The position numbers and the translations under genes are program-made. A stretch of DNA of 5,549 bases from Alphaproteobacteria bacterium (GTDB taxonomy: Bacteria; Pseudomonadota; Alphaproteobacteria; ATCC43930; CGMCC-115725). Every line of letters begins with the position of its first letter. Positions within the stretch are counted from its first letter, which is position 1. The notes under the pieces are model-generated. The model searched no databases. It was given only the letters and a program-made list of their open reading frames with translations, and was not told the DNA's origin. The stretch is from assembly GCA_019237175.1 (NCBI GenBank), contig JAFAHP010000774.1, positions 1 to 5,549 on the forward strand, in the 5' to 3' direction. This document shows, piece by piece, positions 1-5,549 of the stretch.

Positions 1-1161
1 GGTCACGTAAAGCGGTACCGCAAACACCACAAACAGGACCGAATAGAGGAGCGTGTCGTTGCGGATCTCGGTTATCGGCCGCATGATTTCGTCGACCGGC
101 ACCGCGATCGCCAGCAACTGGTCCTGGCCGTAGCGCGGCGGGATTTCGGCGACCCGGGCGATATAGGTGCGGCCCGCCACGTCGTAGACGCGCGTTCCCG
201 CCATCTGCTGATTTTCGTACGACGCGACAAGGCCGCTGATTACCTGATCGTGCAGATCGGCAATCTTCGGCAGCGCCGCCCTGATTTCGCCGTTGGCGCG
301 CACCGCCTTGGCGATCCGCGCCTGGTCGGGCAGCGCCACGACGTCGCCCGTCCTTGTGAAAATGAAGACGAGGCTGCCGGGTGTGAGCCGCTGCTTGCCG
401 AGAAAATCGGCGAGATCAACGGCGGCGAGGTCGGCGCCCATGACCCCCGGGGTGGCGCCTTTGAAGCTGCGGCTCAATGTAAAACCGGGCTCGCCGCTCG
501 ACGCAAAAACGTAAAGATCGGTGTGCTCAACGACATCGGTGTCCTTGGCTTGGACATACCACGGCCGCGGGCGCGGGTCGAAGCTCGCCGCCACCGGAGC
601 GATGCGGCCGACAACCGCGCCGTCCTCCGCGAGAAAGACCCAGCGCTCGATGCGCCCGCCGGCGTCGTGGCCGATGATCTCGTTGGCGAAGACAGCGTCG
701 TGCGGCGCTTTCAGCGCTTTGCGCAAAGCTGCACCCTTGTCACCGGCGATATGCGTCATCATGAAGAAATCGCCGTTCTCGAACCCGACATAGAGCGACA
801 GGATTTGCGGGTAGGTGCGCAACGCGCGCTGCATCGCAGCCTTGGCGGCGGGATCCTCGGCCGCTGCGGGATTCGTGAACACCGGTCCCGCGGCAGCGAG
901 CCCGACAATCGCGTACATCGGATCATAGAGGAGGCGGATGCGGTCGATGGTCTTATAGTCCAGTTCCTGCATCAGCCGCCGGGCGGCGGCGATCGCCAAC
1001 TCGCTCGATTTTTTCGAGTTGTACCAGATGATCCCGCCGGCCAGCGCGACCAGCATGAACAGCAGCAGACCGGTGATCCCGAGATAGGTCGGCCAGAGTT
1101 TTTCCTGGCCGGCACCGCGTGTCGTCGCGGGGCGCCGCCATTGGGTCAGCGGATCACTCAC
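1..1161 (-). CDS. Membrane-bound double-Cache sensor protein, 3' end outside window (possible adenylate/guanylate cyclase)
   Basis: Reading leftward from a GTG at 1161, the frame stays open for 387 codons to the window edge. A short cytoplasmic N-terminus is followed by a membrane segment at about residues 26-47 (GITGLLLFMLVALAGGIIWY). A long extracytoplasmic region, about 50-365, has double-Cache (dCache) features, including the ligand-pocket-type motif FDPRPRPWY at 194-202. A second hydrophobic segment begins at about 371 (LLYSVLFVVFAVPLY) and is cut off. The GTG start is well supported: GAGGAGGGG lies 7 bases upstream (1167-1175) and an in-frame TGA at 1174-1176 leaves almost no room for an earlier start. 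Such sensors detect small periplasmic ligands and signal through a HAMP linker to a cyclase, kinase, GGDEF or chemotaxis domain. The wording of this Cache domain reminds me most of rhizobial class III adenylate/guanylate cyclases, but the output domain is not in the window, so that is a guess. The Cache sensor call is firm. Confidence 0.82.
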   Translation of the reverse strand, partial: MSDPLTQWRRPATTRGAGQEKLWPTYLGITGLLLFMLVALAGGIIWYNSKKSSELAIAAARRLMQELDYKTIDRIRLLYDPMYAIVGLAAAGPVFTNPAAAEDPAAKAAMQRALRTYPQILSLYVGFENGDFFMMTHIAGDKGAALRKALKAPHDAVFANEIIGHDAGGRIERWVFLAEDGAVVGRIAPVAASFDPRPRPWYVQAKDTDVVEHTDLYVFASSGEPGFTLSRSFKGATPGVMGADLAAVDLADFLGKQRLTPGSLVFIFTRTGDVVALPDQARIAKAVRANGEIRAALPKIADLHDQVISGLVASYENQQMAGTRVYDVAGRTYIARVAEIPPRYGQDQLLAIAVPVDEIMRPITEIRNDTLLYSVLFVVFAVPLYVT

Positions 1162-1203
1162 GATGGCCCCTCCTCAAGCTGCCCGAGGGCGGCATGCGCG
1201 AAC

Positions 1204-1233
1204 ATCATAGAAAGCCCGTCGCAACCTTGTCCA
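1204..1233 (-). promoter_or_regulatory. Candidate sigma70-type promoter for the Cache sensor gene
   Basis: On the minus strand, TGGACA (1228-1233) is followed after 18 bases by TATGAT (1204-1209). Each hexamer matches the sigma70 consensus at 5 of 6 positions. Transcription would start near 1197, leaving a leader of about 36 bases that carries the strong Shine-Dalgarno of the GTG-started gene. The position and spacing are right, but alphaproteobacterial promoters are loosely conserved, so this is a prediction from sequence alone. Confidence 0.42.
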
Positions 1234-1458
1234 GGAGGGGGCGGCAGTCCGCATTTCCGTTCTCACATGGGTGCAGGAGGAGAATCGAGCGCTGGCGCTT
1301 CGGCGAAAGGGGCCGCCCGCTTCCGGCGGGAAGGCGTCGGCCCAGGCGCGGTGAAGGAGGCTCGACTGACCCCTAACTCCCCAATTGCAATGAGCGGACA
1401 GATCGGGTTTTGACCTCCGATGTCCTGCCCCATCGTTCGCTGATATTTCCTTGCTCGT

Positions 1459-1501
1459 TCATTGCAACCCCGGACGGCCGTCCCCCGGGTCTCGCAATGA
1501 C
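1459..1501. repeat. REP-like imperfect palindrome with CATTGC/GCAATG ends
   Basis: The segment begins TCATTGC (1459-1465) and ends GCAATGA (1494-1500), an exact 7-base inverted match. It is centred on a perfect 12-base palindrome, GGACGGCCGTCC (1472-1483), with further C/G-rich pairing between. On the minus strand it would form a large hairpin about 60 bases after the stop codon of the hydrolase gene. There is no T-run, so it is not a classical intrinsic terminator. From memory, Bradyrhizobium-type genomes carry many intergenic repeats containing CATTGCGAG, and this arm reads TCATTGCGAGACCC on the minus strand. Family membership is therefore an inference. It could stabilise the mRNA 3' end, act as a rho-assisted transcription end, or be a selfish REP/MITE-like unit. 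Confidence 0.5.
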
Positions 1502-1558
1502 AATCCTTGGGAATTGTTAGGCGAATTTTTTCCGGTTCGGGTTCCGAGCTCTCCGCTC

Positions 1559-2413
1559 TCAGTAGCCCTTGAGGAACGCCAGGACCTGCGCGGTCCATTC
1601 GGCCGGCTTCTCGAAGGGCGGCCAGTGCCCGCAATTGTTGAGCAATACCAGGCGCGAATCGGCAATGTGGTTGAGGATCGCGATCGAGACCTCGAACGCC
1701 ACCATGCGGTCGTACCGCCCATGGATCAGCAGGACGGGCGCTTTTATGCCGGCAAGCTCGGGCGTGTAGTCATGCGGTAGGCTGACCGATTGCCGGCGCG
1801 CCTCGATGAACTCGGGCGACCAGGTGTGCGCCCGGTGGATGTAGTCAACCAGCTCGTCGGTCACCAGGCTCTCGTCGTCGATGTGCACGCGGAGATAGTG
1901 CGCGATATTCTCGCGTCTCGGGTCGTCGAGCGCCCGGCGGGTCGCCCGGCTGCCTTCCGATGGGCGATTGGCCATCAAGTAGCGATCACCGCCGGTGCCG
2001 ATATGCGAGCCGCCCATGACAAACTTCTGCACCCGCTCCGGGTAGGTGATGGCCGCCACCATCGCCGACTGCCCGCCCTGCGAGTTGCCGACCCAGTATG
2101 CACGCGCGACGCCGAGCGCGTCGAGCAGGGCGACCGCAATCCGCGCCTGGACCGCGTGCACCCCCTCACGGTAGACGATCGGACCGGTTTTCGCAAAATT
2201 CGGGAGGTCTATCAGGATGCAGCGGAAGTGCTGCGAAAGCGCCCCGACCGTCTTGTGAAAGGTGATCCACGCGGTGGTGCCGGGACCGTACGAGTGGAGG
2301 AACAGCACCGGCTCGCCCTCGCCCACATCGTGATAATGCACCGTCATGCCCCCGGCCGTGATGGTCTTGGCCGTGCCCTCCTCGGTGAGGCCATTCGACG
2401 CGATGAACGGCAT
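1559..2413 (-). CDS. Alpha/beta-hydrolase, meta-cleavage-product (C-C bond) hydrolase family
   Basis: A complete 284-residue protein, the usual length for BphD/MhpC-type hydrolases. These cytoplasmic enzymes cleave the C-C bond of 2-hydroxy-6-oxo-dienoates made by extradiol ring cleavage of aromatics; relatives cleave esters. The whole chain follows that family: oxyanion-loop motif HSYGPG (40-45, HGGGPG in BphD), nucleophile elbow GNSQGG (109-114, Ser111), a cap region at about 140-215, catalytic Asp235 in HGRYDR, and His263 in NNCGHWPPFEKP, echoing CGHWAQWEH of BphD. The ATG at 2413 is chosen because AGGGAGGCG stands directly before it; an upstream in-frame ATG at 2452 lacks a good binding site and adds 13 unlike residues. 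No dioxygenase, hydratase or aldolase gene is nearby, so the natural substrate is unknown. The family and triad are secure; ring-cleavage activity is inference. It is transcribed away from the DUF3141 operon, sharing a 236-base control region. Confidence 0.88.
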   Translation of the reverse strand: MPFIASNGLTEEGTAKTITAGGMTVHYHDVGEGEPVLFLHSYGPGTTAWITFHKTVGALSQHFRCILIDLPNFAKTGPIVYREGVHAVQARIAVALLDALGVARAYWVGNSQGGQSAMVAAITYPERVQKFVMGGSHIGTGGDRYLMANRPSEGSRATRRALDDPRRENIAHYLRVHIDDESLVTDELVDYIHRAHTWSPEFIEARRQSVSLPHDYTPELAGIKAPVLLIHGRYDRMVAFEVSIAILNHIADSRLVLLNNCGHWPPFEKPAEWTAQVLAFLKGY

Positions 2414-2465
2414 GTTCGCCTCCCTGTGCGTCAGCACTGTGACCTGCCGCAAATGTCACCAAAAT

Positions 2466-2494
2466 TTAATAAAAATAATGGTGCGTGGCGCCAA
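2466..2494 (-). promoter_or_regulatory. Candidate weak sigma70-type promoter for the hydrolase gene
   Basis: On the minus strand, TTGGCG (2489-2494) and TATTAA (2466-2471) are separated by exactly 17 bases, in the only markedly AT-rich stretch of the divergent region. Each hexamer matches consensus at 4 of 6 positions. A start near 2459 would give a leader of about 45 bases. The spacing and location are good and the hexamers mediocre. The FixK-type operator lies about 170 bases upstream of the hydrolase start, too far to act in the standard class II arrangement on this candidate. Confidence 0.28.
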
Positions 2495-2584
2495 GCCCCT
2501 AAAAAATGCATAGCCACCTTAGCCGAGGTGCGGATCTTCTTTAAGAGCAGATTTTGCGACCCGATCAACTACTTGTCAGACGGG

Positions 2585-2598
2585 TTGATTTAAATCAA
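2585..2598 (+). promoter_or_regulatory. FNR/FixK-type operator, perfect dyad TTGATTTAAATCAA
   Basis: This 14-base perfect palindrome fits the TTGAT-N4-ATCAA consensus bound by FNR, Anr and FixK regulators of the CRP/FNR superfamily. Its centre is at 2591.5, about 42-43 bases before the transcription start predicted from the TAATAT element downstream, which is the class II activating geometry. It predicts induction of the DUF3141-phosphotransacylase operon under low oxygen or anaerobiosis. Which regulator acts (FixK downstream of FixLJ, or FnrN/Anr) cannot be told from the site. Confidence 0.8.
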
Positions 2599-2622
2599 TG
2601 TCACATTAGAAAAGAGAGACGC

Positions 2623-2628
2623 TAATAT
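2623..2628 (+). promoter_or_regulatory. -10 element of the DUF3141 operon promoter (TAATAT)
   Basis: TAATAT lies 24 bases after the FixK-type operator and 21 bases before the ATG. It predicts a start near 2633-2635 and an unusually short leader of about 15-17 bases containing only the Shine-Dalgarno GGAGG (2639-2643). No good -35 hexamer is present at the matching distance because the operator overlaps that place, which is normal for an activator-dependent class II promoter. Confidence 0.55.
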
Positions 2629-2649
2629 CAGCGCAACCGGAGGCCAATT

Positions 2650-4875
2650 ATGTCCGAGCAATTTTCCGCAATGGGAGTAAGAGAACCTTTGATAGCATCT
2701 CCATTTGGTCCACTTTTCGGGGTGGAGAGCGCAGTCGAATACTGCGTTGATGCGTGGCAGCGATCGATCCTTCTGCTCGACGTTTTGCGTCAACGGGGCA
2801 ATAACTATGTCGAACACAATGCTCGCAAAGCGCCACACGTATTGAGCTTCGAGGCCGAATTCGTCCTCGACGGCCGCACGCTCCCGCGCCCGGTGAATTA
2901 CGCCCTGGTGCGGATCGTCCCGGCCAAGGACACGGCAATCGATCAGCGCAAGCGGCCGTTTATCGTCTTCGACCCGCGCGCCGGTCACGGTCCCGGCATT
3001 GGCGGCATGAAGCACGACAGCGAGATCGGTGTGGCCCTCGCTGCGGGTCATCCCTGTTATTTCGTCGGCTTTTGGCCCGAGCCAATCCGCGGCCAGACGA
3101 TCGGGGATGTCTGTGAAGCGGAAGCCCGGTTTGTCGAGGCGGTGGCAGCCCGACATCCGGATGCCGAAGGTAAGCCGTGCTTGATCGGCAACTGCCAGGC
3201 TGGTTGGCAGATCATGATGATGAGCGCCATCCACCCGGAACGCGTTGGGCCGATCATGCTCGCCGGATCGCCGCTCTCCTATTGGGCGGGGATCCACGGC
3301 AAGAACCCGATGCGCTATCTCGCCGGTCTGCTCGCCGGGACCTGGTTGACTTCGCTCGCCGGAGACCTCGGCAACGGCATCTTCGACGGCGCCAATCTGG
3401 TTGCGAATTTCGAGTCGTTGCACCCCGACAACAGCTATTGGAAAAAAATCTACAACGTCTATTCGAAGATCGACACCGAGCCACCGCGATTTCTCGAATT
3501 CGAGAAATGGTGGGGCAGTCCGGTGTTGCTCAATGCCGGCGAGATGCAGGCGATTGCCGACCAGCTGTTTGTCGGCAACAAGCTTTCTTCCGGCGAGTTG
3601 CGCACCTCCGATGGAACGCGCCTCGATCTGCGCAACATCAGATCACCGATCATCGTGTTCTGCTCGTGGGGCGACGACATCACGCCGCCGCCGCAGGCGT
3701 TGGACTGGATTCTCGACCTCTACGACGACGAGGCCGAGATTGTCGCCGCCGGTCAGACGATCGTCTATTGCCTGCACCAGAGCATCGGCCATTTGGGCAT
3801 CTTCGTCTCGGGCAAAGTGGCGTCCAAGGAGCACGAGGAATTTGCCAACGCCATGGACATGATCGATTTGATGCCGCCGGGCCTCTACGAGGCCGTGATC
3901 ACGGACATCGATGAGTCGGTCGAAAACCGCGAGCTGGTGCATGGCAACTATCTGTTCAGCCTTGAGGCGCGCAGGCTCGACGACATTCGCAAGCTCGGCG
4001 GCAACAGCGCCGAGGACGACCTCGCGTTTGCGACCGTCGCCCGGGTTTCGGAAATCGCCCAGGGTGTCTACAGCACTCTGATGCGGCCGGCAGTGCGCGC
4101 GATGGTGACGCAGCAGAGCGCCGAACTGATGCGCCGGAGTCACCCGAACCGTCTGCGGTTTGAAATGTTCGCCGACGAGAACCCGTTCATGCGGCCAGTT
4201 GCAGATTGGGCCGCGAGTGTGCGCCGCGATCGCCGCCCGGCGCGCCCGGAGAACCCGTTCCTCGCCGTCGAGCGGATGGTGTCGGACATGGTCGCCAGCG
4301 GGCTCGAAATGTGGGGCAATGCGCGGGACGCGGCAACGGAGGTGTTTTTCTTCAATACCTACAGTTCCCCGATATTGCAGGCGATGGTTGGTCTGCGCGC
4401 CGAGAAAACCTCGGTCAGCCGCCGCATCGGGCGCGAGGTGGCGCGGGAAGCCGCCGCCAAGGAAGCAGCCGCGCACCTCGAACAGAATATCGATCAGGGC
4501 GGTTTGATCGAGGCTGCAGTACGCGCGCTGATCTATGTGCGCCTTCCGGAAGGCAAGGTCGACGAGCGCGGATTTGCCGCTCTGACGCAGATCAGCGCCG
4601 AGCTGCCGGCCGCCAAACGCGTCGGTCTTGTCCGGTTCAAGGAAATCGTCAAGGAGCAGTATTTGATGCTGCTGTTGGACGAGGAACGGGCGGTTGCTGC
4701 GTTACCGAAGCTGTTGCCGGACGATCGTCGGCGATGCGAGGAAGCCTTGGCGCTGGTGCGCCGGGTGCTCGCCGCGTGCGGTGCCCTGCCCGCGGAGGGG
4801 CGCCAGCGGCTCGAACGCATTGAGGCGATATTTGGCGGTCCACCCCCGGAGATCGGCCGGGAAAAGGCGGCCTGA
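2650..4875 (+). CDS. DUF3141 protein, PHA-synthase-like alpha/beta-hydrolase with long C-terminal domain
   Basis: A complete 741-residue protein that I recognise as the DUF3141 family, often labelled poly(3-hydroxyalkanoate) synthetase-like in rhizobial genomes. Residues about 100-395 form an alpha/beta-hydrolase core: FDPRAGHGPGIGG (108-119), a nucleophile elbow GNCQAGW (180-186) with Cys182 as in PHA synthases, an acid loop FCSWGDDITPP (337-347, Asp342 likely catalytic), and SIGHLGIF (378-385) with His381. The Cys-Asp-His set suggests thioester chemistry on an acyl-CoA or polyester, but no reaction is established for the family. Residues about 420-735 are a charged, probably helical region without a recognisable domain. 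There is no signal peptide or clear membrane segment, so it is probably cytoplasmic. The ATG at 2650 is preceded by GGAGG with a 6-base spacer. It is the first gene of an operon with the phosphotransacylase 3 bases downstream, behind a FixK-type promoter. The family call is firm; function is open. Confidence 0.9.
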   Translation: MSEQFSAMGVREPLIASPFGPLFGVESAVEYCVDAWQRSILLLDVLRQRGNNYVEHNARKAPHVLSFEAEFVLDGRTLPRPVNYALVRIVPAKDTAIDQRKRPFIVFDPRAGHGPGIGGMKHDSEIGVALAAGHPCYFVGFWPEPIRGQTIGDVCEAEARFVEAVAARHPDAEGKPCLIGNCQAGWQIMMMSAIHPERVGPIMLAGSPLSYWAGIHGKNPMRYLAGLLAGTWLTSLAGDLGNGIFDGANLVANFESLHPDNSYWKKIYNVYSKIDTEPPRFLEFEKWWGSPVLLNAGEMQAIADQLFVGNKLSSGELRTSDGTRLDLRNIRSPIIVFCSWGDDITPPPQALDWILDLYDDEAEIVAAGQTIVYCLHQSIGHLGIFVSGKVASKEHEEFANAMDMIDLMPPGLYEAVITDIDESVENRELVHGNYLFSLEARRLDDIRKLGGNSAEDDLAFATVARVSEIAQGVYSTLMRPAVRAMVTQQSAELMRRSHPNRLRFEMFADENPFMRPVADWAASVRRDRRPARPENPFLAVERMVSDMVASGLEMWGNARDAATEVFFFNTYSSPILQAMVGLRAEKTSVSRRIGREVAREAAAKEAAAHLEQNIDQGGLIEAAVRALIYVRLPEGKVDERGFAALTQISAELPAAKRVGLVRFKEIVKEQYLMLLLDEERAVAALPKLLPDDRRRCEEALALVRRVLAACGALPAEGRQRLERIEAIFGGPPPEIGREKAA

Positions 4876-4878
4876 CCT

Positions 4879-5549
4879 ATGGAAACAAACGTGTCACGCA
4901 AGCGCTACGACCGGCTCGTGGCGGCAGCACGACGATTGCCGCCAGTCAAGACCGCGGTAGCCCATCCCTGTGATCAGATTTCGATCGAAGGCGTCGTCGA
5001 GGCGGCAAAGCTCGGGCTTATTGCGCCGATCCTCGTCGGGCCGCCCGTCCGCGTTCGCAGCGCCGCTGAGCGAGCGGAAGCCGATATATCCGGCTTTCCA
5101 CTCGAAGAATCGGCGCACAGCCACGACTCGGCAGCAAAGGCTGTTGAGTTGGTGCGGCAGGGCAAGGCCGAAGCCTTGATGAAGGGCAGCCTCCATACCG
5201 ACGAGCTGATGGGTGCGGTCGTCGCGCGCGAGACCGGGATCCGCACGGCGCGGCGGATCAGCCATTGCTTTGTGATGGATGTCCCCGGCCACGAGGACCC
5301 GCTGATCATTACCGACGCGGCAGTCAACATTGCGCCCACGCTCGCCGACAAAGTGGATATTGTGCAGAACGCCATCGATCTCGGCCAGGCGCTGCAGTTC
5401 GACCAGGTGCGGGTGGCGGTACTGTCGGCGATGGAGACGGTCAACCCCGCGGTCCCGTCGACGATCGAGGCCGCCGCGCTGTGCAAGATGGCGGAGCGTG
5501 GGCAGATCACCGGCGGCATTCTCGACGGCCCGCTGGCGCTCGACAACGC
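4879..5549 (+). CDS. Phosphate acetyl/butyryltransferase, short form, 3' end outside window
   Basis: The frame opens at ATG 4879 and runs to the window edge (223 residues seen; short-form enzymes have roughly 300-330, so about a third is missing). It belongs to the phosphate acetyltransferase/butyryltransferase family, which interconverts acyl-CoA plus phosphate with acyl-phosphate plus CoA in the cytoplasm. Matching stretches are MKGSLHTDEL (101-110), ITDAAVNIAPTL (144-155), SAMETVNPAVPST (183-195) and GGILDGPLALDN (212-223). It begins directly with the catalytic domain, with neither the N-terminal DRTGG/CobQ-like part of long Pta nor the MaoC hydratase-like part of bifunctional relatives. 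A purine-rich AAAGGCGG at 4864-4870, inside the DUF3141 end, is the likely binding site; a GTG at 4891 is a possible alternative start. Only 3 bases separate it from the upstream stop, implying co-transcription and perhaps translational coupling. Acetyl versus butyryl or propionyl preference cannot be decided from sequence. An acetate/propionate kinase gene is expected next. Confidence 0.9.
   Translation, partial: METNVSRKRYDRLVAAARRLPPVKTAVAHPCDQISIEGVVEAAKLGLIAPILVGPPVRVRSAAERAEADISGFPLEESAHSHDSAAKAVELVRQGKAEALMKGSLHTDELMGAVVARETGIRTARRISHCFVMDVPGHEDPLIITDAAVNIAPTLADKVDIVQNAIDLGQALQFDQVRVAVLSAMETVNPAVPSTIEAAALCKMAERGQITGGILDGPLALDN

Larger units (their letters stand above)
1162..1558. other. 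Intergenic region between the hydrolase 3' end and the sensor 5' end
   Basis: About 400 bases without a convincing gene. Open frames cross it on both strands, but they are rich in Arg, Pro and Gly, have no good ribosome binding site, and run into the neighbouring genes in the wrong frame. The right part holds a dyad repeat (1459-1501) and the left part a candidate promoter (1204-1233). Small inverted repeats sit at 1288-1299 (AGCGC-TG-GCGCT) and 1316-1330 (CCCGC-TTCCG-GCGGG). They are short and lack a T-tract, so I do not call them terminators. The stretch at about 1378-1450 is less GC-rich than the rest and may be degenerate repeat material. Confidence 0.6.

Noticed and set aside
250..1413. 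Long plus-strand open frame of 387 codons opposite the Cache sensor gene
   Set aside because: It mirrors the sensor codons, is rich in Arg, Gly and Asp with no recognisable motif, and has no good ribosome binding site. High third-position GC in the true gene keeps this antisense frame open.
1539..1558. Possible intrinsic terminator right after the hydrolase stop codon
   Set aside because: Only a 4-base stem (GAGC/GCTC) can be drawn and no T-run follows on the minus strand, so it does not meet terminator criteria.
1263..1634. Minus-strand open frame of 123 codons in the gap, overlapping the hydrolase 3' end
   Set aside because: Its start lies inside the hydrolase gene in another frame, its composition is low-complexity Arg/Pro/Ala, and it crosses the dyad repeat. 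No family resemblance is visible.
2554..2568. Second FNR/FixK-like site (TTGCG...ATCAA) upstream of the main operator
   Set aside because: The half-sites are separated by five bases rather than four and the left half is poor. Only a lone ATCAA half-site (2564-2568) remains.
1790..2593. Plus-strand open frame of 267 codons opposite the hydrolase
   Set aside because: The opposite strand encodes a complete, motif-bearing hydrolase. This frame runs through the promoter region and ends at the FixK-type operator, as expected of a chance frame.
2590..3423. Minus-strand open frame of 277 codons opposite the 5' part of the DUF3141 gene
   Set aside because: It overlaps a firmly identified gene and the operator, and shows no motif or ribosome binding site.
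3643..4476. Minus-strand open frame of 277 codons within the DUF3141 gene
   Set aside because: Antisense shadow in GC-rich coding DNA; rich in His and Arg without domain features.
2650..4875. Annotating the DUF3141 protein as phaC (PHA synthase)
   Set aside because: The triad is similar, but the elbow sequence, the position of the nucleophile and the long C-terminal region differ from PhaC classes I-IV, so the symbol would overstate the evidence.

Overview
The window is GC-rich with strong third-position GC bias. It reads as chromosomal DNA of an alphaproteobacterium, most likely Rhizobiales in the Bradyrhizobium/Rhodopseudomonas neighbourhood. This rests on the DUF3141 to phosphotransacetylase gene pair, a perfect FixK/FNR-type operator, and the style of the Cache-domain sensor. 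The taxonomic call is an inference from family resemblance; no marker gene is present. No mobile element, tRNA, rRNA or CRISPR array is visible.

Layout. (1) Positions 1-1161, minus strand: the first 387 residues of a membrane sensor with a periplasmic double-Cache domain. It is cut off by the window edge inside its second membrane segment, so its output domain is unseen. (2) Positions 1162-1558: non-coding DNA with a plausible sigma70 promoter for the sensor and a REP-like dyad repeat just downstream of the next gene. (3) Positions 1559-2413, minus strand: a complete alpha/beta-hydrolase of the meta-cleavage-product hydrolase family (BphD/MhpC-like) with an intact Ser-Asp-His triad. (4) Positions 2414-2649: a divergent control region. 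It has a perfect TTGAT-N4-ATCAA operator placed correctly upstream of a TAATAT -10 element for class II activation of the rightward genes, and a weaker candidate promoter for the hydrolase. (5) Positions 2650-4875, plus strand: a complete 741-residue DUF3141 protein, a PHA-synthase-like alpha/beta-hydrolase with a cysteine nucleophile followed by a long helical C-terminal region. (6) Positions 4879 to the window end, plus strand: the first 223 residues of a phosphate acetyl/butyryltransferase, three bases after the DUF3141 stop.

How they work together. Genes 5 and 6 form an operon that looks switched on by low oxygen through an FNR/FixK-family regulator. Phosphotransacylase converts acyl-CoA to acyl-phosphate, which an acetate/propionate kinase, typically encoded next in such clusters but outside this window, would turn into ATP. 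The DUF3141 protein, with PHA-synthase-type Cys-Asp-His chemistry, probably acts on acyl-CoA or polyester substrates in the same acyl pool, but its reaction is not established. This is the most interesting part of the window: an oxygen-regulated acyl-CoA disposal module with an enzyme of unknown reaction at its head. The hydrolase and the sensor are read in the opposite direction, and nothing ties them firmly to the module.
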